Shown here in pieces: positions 33,228 to 39,933 of a DNA stretch of 64,000 nucleotides. Both the position numbers and the translations under genes were made by a program. Positions within the stretch are counted from its first letter, which is position 1. Every line of letters begins with the position of its first letter. The stretch lies in assembly GCF_000308835.1 (NCBI RefSeq), contig NZ_BAGN01000115.1:1-64000 (forward strand). The letters are read 5' to 3'. A model generated the notes under the pieces. The model ran no database searches. It had not been told where the DNA came from and was given only the letters and a program-made list of their open reading frames with translations. The stretch is from Nocardia vinacea NBRC 16497 (GTDB lineage Bacteria > Actinomycetota > Actinomycetes > Mycobacteriales > Mycobacteriaceae).

Positions 33228-33626
33228 ATGAACGATCAGCGACGACCGGCCACCCGAGATCCGTACGCCGGACCGGGGGCTTCGAGGTCGCTGAAGAAAC
33301 CGCCGGAATCAGTCGTTCGCGGCGAGGGCCCGCAGCAGCCCGGCCGCTTCCTCGTCACCCGCAATCATGAAGTGATCCGGCGGTGGGCCGAGCAGCGCGG
33401 CGCGCGCCCGGCCACCATGCCCGGCAGTGAATACGACGGTCGCCTCGGCGTCCTGCGCTTCGATTTCCCCGGTTACGGCGGCGCTGTGCTGCGCGCGGTG
33501 GGCTGGGACGAGTGGTTTGCCACTTTCGACGCGCGTCGGCTGATGTTCCGCTATCAGGAGCGCAGGGCCGATGGCGGACCGAGCAACTTCAACCGGCTGG
33601 AACAGTCTCATCGGGACGAGTGGTGA
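33228..33626 (+). CDS. Conserved hypothetical protein, likely SigF-dependent
   Basis: 132 aa from ATG 33228, with AAGGAGGTCGTC upstream, a very strong ribosome site that decides the start. A disordered N-terminus (Arg/Pro/Gly) leads to a C-terminal domain with LVTRNHEVIRRWAEQRGARP, RLGVLRFDFPGYGG and WFATFDARRLMFRYQERRAD. The pattern (FLVTRNHEVIRRWAE, ATxPGxE, RFDFPGY) recurs in small actinobacterial hypothetical proteins, but I cannot name a family. A SigF-type promoter candidate lies just before it. Confidence 0.75.
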   Translation: MNDQRRPATRDPYAGPGASRSLKKPPESVVRGEGPQQPGRFLVTRNHEVIRRWAEQRGARPATMPGSEYDGRLGVLRFDFPGYGGAVLRAVGWDEWFATFDARRLMFRYQERRADGGPSNFNRLEQSHRDEW

Positions 33627-33653
33627 CACTGGCCGAAATGTGTCGCATGTCAC

Positions 33654-33666
33654 GTGCAATTTGCAC
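33654..33666. promoter_or_regulatory. Small palindrome upstream of the response regulator
   Basis: GTGCAA-T-TTGCAC, perfect 6-bp arms, in the gap before the response-regulator promoter. Possible operator; function unknown. Confidence 0.3.
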
Positions 33667-33728
33667 AAATCGGGTCTTCATGCACAGGGTGGAGTAGCCG
33701 GACGCTAACCGACTGCCCGTGACCTGCC

Positions 33729-33754
33729 GTTTACCAATTGGTCGGTCGGGGTAT
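33729..33754 (+). promoter_or_regulatory. Candidate SigF-type promoter of the response regulator
   Basis: GTTT (33729-33732), 16 nt, GGGTAT (33749-33754): an exact consensus match, about 105 bp before the likely TTG start at 33859. Confidence 0.62.
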
Positions 33755-33858
33755 CCAACCAGTTGGCAAAGGTGCTCGAAGTGCGGACTTTCGCGTCGGT
33801 TCTGGGTACGCGAGTCTCCGCGTCGCGTCGCGTCCGCGTGGTTGCAAGGGATGAGGGC

Positions 33859-34569
33859 TTGACCGCAAACCTGATGATCGTTGACGACGACGAAGTGGTA
33901 CGTGGCGCACTGCGCACGGCCATGGAGGACGAGGGTTACGACGTTGCCGAGGCACATGAGGCCGAGGACGCGCTGACGTATCTGCGCAGCAATGGCGCTC
34001 CCGATGTGATGATCGTCGAGCTGATGCTCGGCGATATGGACGGCTTCGACTGCATCAGGGAGATCCGCCGCGAGCACGACGTGCCGATCATCGTGGTCAG
34101 CTCTCGCGATGACACCCATGATGTGGTGGCCGCGCTGGAGGCGGGGGCCGACGACTATGTCACCAAGCCGTTCGAGATCAAGGAGATCTCCGCGCGGATG
34201 CGGGCGCTGCGCCGTCGCGCACGCCTGACCATGGAGCGCGAAGCGCCGCGTGAGGCCGTACTCGACGCGCACCCCGACGGACCGCTGGTGCTGGATCGCG
34301 ACGGGGGCGCGGTACGCCGCGGCGAAGACGAAATCCGGCTCACCATCACCGAGTTCAAATTGCTCTGCGAACTCGCGGAATCGCCGGGACGGGTGCTCAG
34401 TCGCACCGTCCTGCTCGAAAGAGTATGGGACGACGGCTTTTTCGGCGATGAGCGGATCGTCGATGTCCATATGCGCCGCCTGCGCACCAAAATCGAGCTC
34501 GACGCCTCCGAGCCGCGCATCGTGGTCACCGTGCGCGGTCTTGGCTACCGACTCGATCTGCAGCGCTGA
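33859..34569 (+). CDS. OmpR-family orphan response regulator with Glu at the phospho-Asp site
   Basis: About 236 aa from TTG 33859, preceded by GATGAGGGC; the frame is open from 33763 and other starts are possible. The receiver has the acidic pair (LMIVDDDEVVRGALRTAMED), the Ser switch (IIVVSSRDD) and Lys (YVTKPFE), but where D-x-M-L-P-G-x-D-G is expected it reads VELMLGDMDG: the phosphorylated Asp is Glu. The winged-helix effector is clear: IRLTITEFKLLCELAESPGR, VLLERVWDDGFFGDERIVDV and TVRGLGYRLDL. No histidine kinase adjoins. It lies 149 bp before ectA and may regulate it (inference). Confidence 0.88.
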   Translation: MTANLMIVDDDEVVRGALRTAMEDEGYDVAEAHEAEDALTYLRSNGAPDVMIVELMLGDMDGFDCIREIRREHDVPIIVVSSRDDTHDVVAALEAGADDYVTKPFEIKEISARMRALRRRARLTMEREAPREAVLDAHPDGPLVLDRDGGAVRRGEDEIRLTITEFKLLCELAESPGRVLSRTVLLERVWDDGFFGDERIVDVHMRRLRTKIELDASEPRIVVTVRGLGYRLDLQR

Positions 34570-34612
34570 GCCTGTGACCGACACCGCAGTGGCACCGAAG
34601 TATGACGCTGCC

Positions 34613-34644
34613 TGCGGTTGTGATCTTTTCGTAATACAACCGCA
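34613..34644. promoter_or_regulatory. Inverted repeat upstream of the ectoine operon
   Basis: TGCGGTTGT (34613-34621) and ACAACCGCA (34636-34644), perfect 9-bp arms 14 nt apart, ending 74 bp before ectA. The spacer is AT-rich (GATCTTTTCGTAAT). Either a regulator site for ect or a terminator of the response-regulator gene. Confidence 0.5.
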
Positions 34645-34718
34645 AAGAGTTCGACAGGTTCACCTCAAAGTTGCTTCGTAAGCCTGGATAAGTACTGCAG
34701 ACCCGACCAGGGAGACGT

Positions 34719-35303
34719 ATGTCACTGCACACCTTGTCCACCAAGACGATCGAACCGTCGGTCACCGAATACCCTTCGGCCGTACCGATTTCCGGACCGC
34801 ACACGCAGCCGGTGCTGCGCCCGCCGAGAGTCGGTGACGCGGCCCAGATCTGGCGTATCGCCAAGGATTCGCAGGTCCTCGACACCAATTCGAGCTACGC
34901 CTACCTGCTGTGGTGTCGTGATTTCGCGAGCACCTCGGTGGTTGCCGAAGTCGGTGGCCGAGTCGTCGGATTCGTGATCGGCTACCTGCGTCCGCAGGCG
35001 CCGGAGACGGTATTCGTGTGGCAGGTCGCGGTCGAGCACGAACAGCGGGGGCGCGGCCTCGGCGCGGCGCTGCTGGACACGTTGCTCGACACCGTAGCCG
35101 GCGCCGGTGTTTCGGCATTGGAGACCACGATCGCACCGGACAATCCGGCCTCGATCGCGATGTTCGCCTCGGTGGCGCGTCGCCGGTCGGCCGAACTGAC
35201 CAAACACCCCTTGTTCGATTCCGAACTGTTCCCGGACAGCCACGCTGCCGAAGACCTCTATCTGATCACCCCCACCGCCCGAAAGCAGGAGGATCGACGT
35301 TGA
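34719..35303 (+). CDS. ectA: L-2,4-diaminobutyrate N-acetyltransferase
   Basis: 194 aa, GNAT fold. EctA features: PRVGDAAQIWRIAKDSQVLD, TNSSYAYLLWCRDFASTSVV, and VWQVAVEHEQRGRGLGAALL, the acetyl-CoA loop. ATTIAPDNP and KHPLFDSELFPDSHAAEDLY close the family signature. It acetylates 2,4-diaminobutyrate in ectoine synthesis. ATG with GGGAGA upstream, first gene of ectABCD; its stop overlaps the ectB start by 4 bp (TTGA). Confidence 0.95.
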   Translation: MSLHTLSTKTIEPSVTEYPSAVPISGPHTQPVLRPPRVGDAAQIWRIAKDSQVLDTNSSYAYLLWCRDFASTSVVAEVGGRVVGFVIGYLRPQAPETVFVWQVAVEHEQRGRGLGAALLDTLLDTVAGAGVSALETTIAPDNPASIAMFASVARRRSAELTKHPLFDSELFPDSHAAEDLYLITPTARKQEDRR

Positions 35304-36568
35304 TTACCGCCGAGACGACCATTTTCGAGGAGCTCGAGTCCAATGTCCGTGGCTATTGCCGCGCCTGGCCGACGGTGTTCACCACCGCGTCCGGGAGTTG
35401 GTTGCGCGCCGAGGATGGGAAGGAATACCTCGACTTCTTCGCCGGAGCAGGGGCGTTGAACTACGGCCACAACAATCCGGTGCTCAAGCAGCCGCTGCTG
35501 GACTACATCGCCGGTGACGGCATCACCCATGGTCTGGATATGTCGACCGTGGCCAAGCGCCGACTGCTGGAAACCTTGCGCGACACCGTGTTCGCGCCGC
35601 GCGGACTGGAATACAAGGTCCAGTTCCCCGGCCCGACCGGCGCGAATGCCGTCGAAGCCGCGCTGAAGTTGGCCCGCAAGGTCACCGGACGCGAGACGAT
35701 CATCAGCTTCACCAACGCCTTCCACGGCATGTCGCTGGGTGCGCTGTCGGTGACCGGCAATGCCGCCAAGCGGGCCGGCGCCGGTGTGCCGCTGGTGCAT
35801 GCCGCGCATATGCCCTATGACGGCTATTTCGACAACACGACTGCTGACTTCCAATGGATGGAGCGGGTGCTCGACGACACCTCTTCCGGTTTCGACCGGC
35901 CTGCGGCGGTGATCGTGGAGACGGTGCAGGGTGAGGGTGGCGTGAATGTCGCGCGGCCGGAGTGGCTGCGGCATCTGTCCGAATTGTGCACCGCGCGTGG
36001 CATTCTGCTGATCGTCGACGATGTGCAGATGGGCTGCGGCCGGACCGGGCCGTTCTTCTCCTTCGAGATCGCCGGTATCACCCCCGATATCGTGACGCTC
36101 TCGAAATCCATCGGCGGCTACGGTTTGCCGCTGGCGCTGGTGCTGTTCAAACCTGAGCTCGACGTCTGGGCGCCGGGTGAGCACAACGGCACCTTCCGCG
36201 GTAACAACCCGGCCTTCATCACCGCACAGGCCGCGCTAGAGCACTTCTGGTCCGACGGCACTCTGCAGGCCTCGACCGAGGCCAAGGGCCAGCGGATCGG
36301 TGCGGCCCTGACCCAGGCGGCCGAGTACTTCCCGGGCATTTCGACGCGAGGTCGTGGACTGGTGCACGGTGTGGTCTTCGACGATCCCTCCCAGGCCGGC
36401 AAGGTCTGCCAGATTGCCTTCGAGCGTGGGCTCCTGGTGGAGACCTCCGGTTCGCTGGACGAAGTGGTGAAGTTGCTGCCGCCATTGACGGTCACCGACG
36501 AGGAGGTCGAGCATGGTCTACGGGTGCTGACCGGCGCGATCGGCACCGTTTGCGGACAGGAGCGTTGA
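35300..36568 (+). CDS. ectB: Diaminobutyrate-2-oxoglutarate transaminase
   Basis: 422 aa. The start TTG at 35300 follows CAGGAGGATCG and overlaps the ectA stop; the frame extends upstream over ectA but without homology. Class-III aminotransferase: YLDFFAGAGALNYGHNNPVL, PTGANAVEAALKLARKVTGR, IIVDDVQMGCGRTGPFFSF and VTLSKSIGGYGLPLALVLF, whose Lys binds PLP. It makes 2,4-diaminobutyrate from aspartate semialdehyde, the first committed step to ectoine. Confidence 0.96.
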   Translation: MITAETTIFEELESNVRGYCRAWPTVFTTASGSWLRAEDGKEYLDFFAGAGALNYGHNNPVLKQPLLDYIAGDGITHGLDMSTVAKRRLLETLRDTVFAPRGLEYKVQFPGPTGANAVEAALKLARKVTGRETIISFTNAFHGMSLGALSVTGNAAKRAGAGVPLVHAAHMPYDGYFDNTTADFQWMERVLDDTSSGFDRPAAVIVETVQGEGGVNVARPEWLRHLSELCTARGILLIVDDVQMGCGRTGPFFSFEIAGITPDIVTLSKSIGGYGLPLALVLFKPELDVWAPGEHNGTFRGNNPAFITAQAALEHFWSDGTLQASTEAKGQRIGAALTQAAEYFPGISTRGRGLVHGVVFDDPSQAGKVCQIAFERGLLVETSGSLDEVVKLLPPLTVTDEEVEHGLRVLTGAIGTVCGQER

Positions 36569-36569
36569 G

Positions 36570-36968
36570 ATGATCGTGCGCAGCACCGCGGAGATCACCG
36601 GCACCGAACGCGATGTCGCGGGGCAGGGCTGGCGCAGTAAGCGCATCGTGCTCGGCGGCGACGGCGTCGGATTCTCCTTCCATGAGACCAGCATCGAGGC
36701 CGGGACCGTGCACGAGTTCCACTACCGCTACCACGTGGAGGCGGTGTGGCTCATCGAAGGTGAGGGGACGCTGACAGATCTGGACCACGGCGTCAGCTAC
36801 GAATTGGCGCCGGGCTCGATGTACCTGCTCGACGGACACGAGCGCCACCGCTTGGAGGTACGTACCGATATGCGGATGATGTGCGTGTTCAACCCGCCGG
36901 TCACCGGGCAGGAGGTCCACGACAGTGACGGCGTCTACCCGCTCGTCGCGGCCCAAGTAAGCGGATAG
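36570..36968 (+). CDS. ectC: L-ectoine synthase
   Basis: 132 aa, a single cupin. Signature: VGFSFHETSIEAGTVHEFHY, YHVEAVWLIEGEGTLTDLDH, APGSMYLLDGHERHRLEVRT and MRMMCVFNPPVTGQEVHDSD. Cyclises N-gamma-acetyl-2,4-diaminobutyrate to ectoine. ATG at 36570 is 1 bp after ectB stops. Length is normal for the family. Confidence 0.96.
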   Translation: MIVRSTAEITGTERDVAGQGWRSKRIVLGGDGVGFSFHETSIEAGTVHEFHYRYHVEAVWLIEGEGTLTDLDHGVSYELAPGSMYLLDGHERHRLEVRTDMRMMCVFNPPVTGQEVHDSDGVYPLVAAQVSG

Positions 36969-36976
36969 GAGGCGCA

Positions 36977-37852
36977 ATGACGTTGGTGCAGACCGACGAT
37001 CGCTACCCGACTCGGCTCGTCACGGCCGGCGAGCACCGGGAGCGGACCGATCCCACGGTGTGGGGCGCGGTCGATTCCGAGGAGCTGGCCTCCTTCGATG
37101 CCAATGGTTTCGGGATCGTCGAAGAGCTGTTGACACCCGCCGAGGTCGCGGAGTTCAGTGCCGAAATCGACCGTCTCGCTGGTGATCCGGCGCTGCAGGG
37201 CGATGACCGGGTGATCGTGGAGAAGTCCTCGAACCGGGTGCGTTCGGTCTTCGAGGTGCACCGGCTCAGCGGCGCTATCGCCGATCTGGTGCGCGAATCC
37301 CGGGTGGCCGGATTGGCTAGGCAGGTGCTCGGCTCGGACGTCTACATCCATCAAAGCCGAGTGAACTACATGCCCGGCTTCCGCGGCACCGGCTTCTACT
37401 GGCATTCGGATTTCGAGACCTGGCATGCCGAGGACGGCATGCCCGCACCGCGTGCGGTCAGCCTGTCCATCGCACTGACCAACAACTATCCGATCAACGG
37501 CAGCCTGATGGTGATGCCCGGCTCGCACCGCACCTTCGTTCCGTGCACCGGCAGCACTCCGGCCGAGCATTATCGGGAGTCGTTGCAGGAGCAGGAGATC
37601 GGCGTACCGACGCACGCGGATATCAATGCGCTGGCGAACCAGTACGGCATCACGCAGTTCACCGGCAGCGCCGGATCGGCCCTGCTGTTCGATTCGAATA
37701 TCATGCACGGTTCGTCGAACAACATCACGCCGTTCCCGCGGTCGAATATCTTCCTGGTGTTCAACAGCGTGGAGAACACGCTGGTGGAGCCGTTCGCCGC
37801 CCCGGCCCCGCGACCGACGTATATCGCGAGCCGGGACTTCACGCCGGTGTAA
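36977..37852 (+). CDS. ectD: Ectoine hydroxylase
   Basis: 291 aa, non-haem iron(II), 2-oxoglutarate-dependent. FYWHSDFETWHAEDGMP gives the His-x-Asp pair and LLFDSNIMHGSSNNITPFPR the distal His; PRSNIFLVFNSVENTLVEPF ends the core. It converts ectoine to 5-hydroxyectoine, protective against heat and desiccation as well as salt. ATG with AGGAGG upstream, 8 bp after ectC; last gene of the operon before a strong hairpin. Confidence 0.96.
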   Translation: MTLVQTDDRYPTRLVTAGEHRERTDPTVWGAVDSEELASFDANGFGIVEELLTPAEVAEFSAEIDRLAGDPALQGDDRVIVEKSSNRVRSVFEVHRLSGAIADLVRESRVAGLARQVLGSDVYIHQSRVNYMPGFRGTGFYWHSDFETWHAEDGMPAPRAVSLSIALTNNYPINGSLMVMPGSHRTFVPCTGSTPAEHYRESLQEQEIGVPTHADINALANQYGITQFTGSAGSALLFDSNIMHGSSNNITPFPRSNIFLVFNSVENTLVEPFAAPAPRPTYIASRDFTPV

Positions 37853-37863
37853 TCCGCCTGCGA

Positions 37864-37903
37864 CGCAGCCGGTCTCGGGTCGCCTCACCCGAGACCGGCT
37901 GCG
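37864..37903. terminator. Bidirectional terminator after ectD
   Basis: 17-bp perfect inverted repeat (37864-37880 and 37887-37903) with a 6-nt loop, between the convergent ectD and the minus-strand gene ending at 37948. Confidence 0.87.
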
Positions 37904-37947
37904 CGCGTGAACATTCGGTTGCGCAGTGTGCGAATATGCACTGGGTG

Positions 37948-39225
37948 TCAGCCGTAGATGTCCAGCGTGACGGTGAGTGTCGCCAGGCGCGTAGCGAGCC
38001 CGAGATCGCGGGCGCGCCCCTGGATGTCCGTGCGGTCGTCGGCGGACAGCTTGGCCCAGAGCTCGCCGAGACGGACCTGGGTGTCGGTATCGGCCACGGC
38101 GAGGACTCGCAGCAGTGTCGACCACAACCGGCCCTTGGTCGCGATGCCGGGTATCGCGGTCACGGTTGATTCGGGCAATTCGAGTAGTTGGGTACCGATT
38201 CGGCGTTGGATCTCGGCATCGGTGCGCTCGACCAGGTCGAGCAGGCCGCGCCACAGTATCGGATCGCTCTGCCCCGCGAGCGCGCCGACCAGCGCCGCCA
38301 TCGCAGCTGGATCCACCGTGATCGGATTGGCCGCCAAGGTGTCCAGCGCCGATGGGCTCAGGTATGCGGTGAAATGGAGCATGTCGTTGATCGCGCCGTG
38401 CTCGATGAAGGTGGCGGCGAGTTCGGTAATGGCTTCGGGCGGGCCGATATCGAGCAGGATGTCGCCGAGCGCTTCGATCACGTCCTCGTCGCAGCGGGCG
38501 AAGACCGATACCGCCGCCAGGCGCAGCTCGGTGGAACCGGCGAGGACGGTGTCGAGGATATGCGGTATCCGATCCAGCGGCCCGGATAGCAGTTGGCGCA
38601 CGATCGCGCTGATATTCGAGCCGGAGTAGGCGTAGGCGGCCGAGAGGATCAGGCCCTCGTCGTCAGGCACGCCTGCCTCGATGGCACGGACTAGTTGCGT
38701 CGTTGCGAAGCCGAGGAACGGACCGGCGGTGACATAGTCCTTGCGGCGCAACAGCTCGTTGGCCACCCGCACGACCGGTTCCGGCGGCGCGACCGCAGCG
38801 AGTCGGCCCACGGTGCGCGGGTCGATATACGGCGCGCAATCGGCGGCATATTTCGGATCCAGCATCCCGAGGGCTTCCGCGGCCTTCTTGGGATGTTCGA
38901 TGCCGACCGCACCCGCGGCGCGCCCGCCCATCACCGGCGGCACGACTCGCTGCACCACCGGTATCGAAATGTTCAGCGGAATTATCGGCACCAGCTTGCT
39001 GAGCCGACCGAAGGTCGCGGAGTGGTCGTCGAAAAGGGCGCGCGCCATGCGTTGTTGCAGTTCGTGCAGTTGCTCGGCGCCAAGTTTCTCCAAGTGGGCC
39101 AGGCGTTCGGCGGGGACATGCAGTGTGCGGGCCAGCAGAACCAGCTGAGCCCTGGTCACCAGGTCCGGCCCACCCGACTCCCGACCACCACCCCCCATCG
39201 AATCGCTGCGCGACGCTGTACTCAT
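37948..39225 (-). CDS. Conserved hypothetical helical protein
   Basis: 425 aa from ATG 39225. Not recognised. A Gly-rich start is followed by LVTRAQLVLLARTLHVPAER and a run of helical repeats such as RLAAVAPPEPVVRVANELLR, ELRLAAVSVFARCDEDVIEA and PEAITELAATFIEHGAINDM. The pattern suggests HEAT-like or MgtE-N-like superhelix. A short hydrophobic segment (LSKLVPIIPLNISIPVVQRV) could touch membrane. The ATG overlaps the stop of the small gene at 39222 (ATGA), so the two are one operon. Confidence 0.72.
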   Translation of the reverse strand: MSTASRSDSMGGGGRESGGPDLVTRAQLVLLARTLHVPAERLAHLEKLGAEQLHELQQRMARALFDDHSATFGRLSKLVPIIPLNISIPVVQRVVPPVMGGRAAGAVGIEHPKKAAEALGMLDPKYAADCAPYIDPRTVGRLAAVAPPEPVVRVANELLRRKDYVTAGPFLGFATTQLVRAIEAGVPDDEGLILSAAYAYSGSNISAIVRQLLSGPLDRIPHILDTVLAGSTELRLAAVSVFARCDEDVIEALGDILLDIGPPEAITELAATFIEHGAINDMLHFTAYLSPSALDTLAANPITVDPAAMAALVGALAGQSDPILWRGLLDLVERTDAEIQRRIGTQLLELPESTVTAIPGIATKGRLWSTLLRVLAVADTDTQVRLGELWAKLSADDRTDIQGRARDLGLATRLATLTVTLDIYG

Positions 39226-39443
39226 CCGAGCCGATTCCCGAACATGACCTTCTTCGCCGCGGTGCTCAGCGGCCAGGGCAGTGCACCGACCAGTCCGTCG
39301 ACGGCCTCGGTGAGTCCGGCCGTCTCGGCCCTGCGCGCGTCGCGGAACAGGGTCAGCAATTCGGCGGATTCCGCCTCGGAGAGTTGATCGAGGGCCGCTA
39401 CGGGGCCGCCCAGTTCCTGTTCGAGATCTGCTCTGGCGGTCAT
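39222..39443 (-). CDS. Small hypothetical protein
   Basis: 73 aa from ATG 39443. Acidic helical N-terminus (LEQELGGPVAALDQLSEAES) then ELLTLFRDARRAETAGLTEA and a basic end PLSTAAKKVMFGNRLG. No family recognised. First gene of a two-gene operon, coupled to the 425-residue protein by an ATGA overlap; probably a partner of it. Confidence 0.62.
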   Translation of the reverse strand: MTARADLEQELGGPVAALDQLSEAESAELLTLFRDARRAETAGLTEAVDGLVGALPWPLSTAAKKVMFGNRLG

Positions 39444-39473
39444 ATTCGCTCCCGGTTCCCCAGTCCTCGCGCA

Positions 39474-39933
39474 ATGACAGTGCACGAAGCACCTCTAGAT
39501 CCCATTGTGCAGTGCCACCTGGTCTGCGAGGCCTGGATCACTGGTAACGCGCCGTCGGGCAATCTTCCGTCAAGCGCCGAGCTCTTGACCCAACTGTCAC
39601 CAACGGGCCGGCTCCACGCCGCGATCGCCGAATACGACAATGCCGCGGTGATGGACTGGACGCGTGCGGGTTGGATCGGGTCACCGAGGCCATCCCGGGC
39701 GCGCCGACCTCGGTCATCGTCAACGGCGAGGATTCCACCGTCGGTCATCAGATCGGACGCTCGAGCAGATGATGCAGCGCTGCGACCCTACCGGCCCGAC
39801 CGCGCCGTCGCAGCCGCTCGGCACCGAACTCGCGATGCTGGACCATAATCTGCGTCCGGTCACCTTCCTGGACGCGCTACCGCGCAATGCCACCGGCAAG
39901 ATCCTCGAGCGCATGCTCATCCAGCCGGGCTGA
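39474..39933 (+). pseudogene. Degenerate region with acyl-CoA ligase C-terminal remnant
   Basis: No intact gene. The end reads LRPVTFLDALPRNATGKILE then RMLIQPG and a stop, the C-terminal Lys-containing motif of acyl-CoA ligases (P-R-N-x-T-G-K). Before it, in another frame, lie LDRVTEAIPGAPTSVIVNGE and, from 39474, a separate protein-like stretch (EAPLDPIVQCHLVCEAWITG). Stops and frame changes separate the pieces, so this is decayed coding DNA. It lies between two convergent minus/plus units. Confidence 0.5.
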
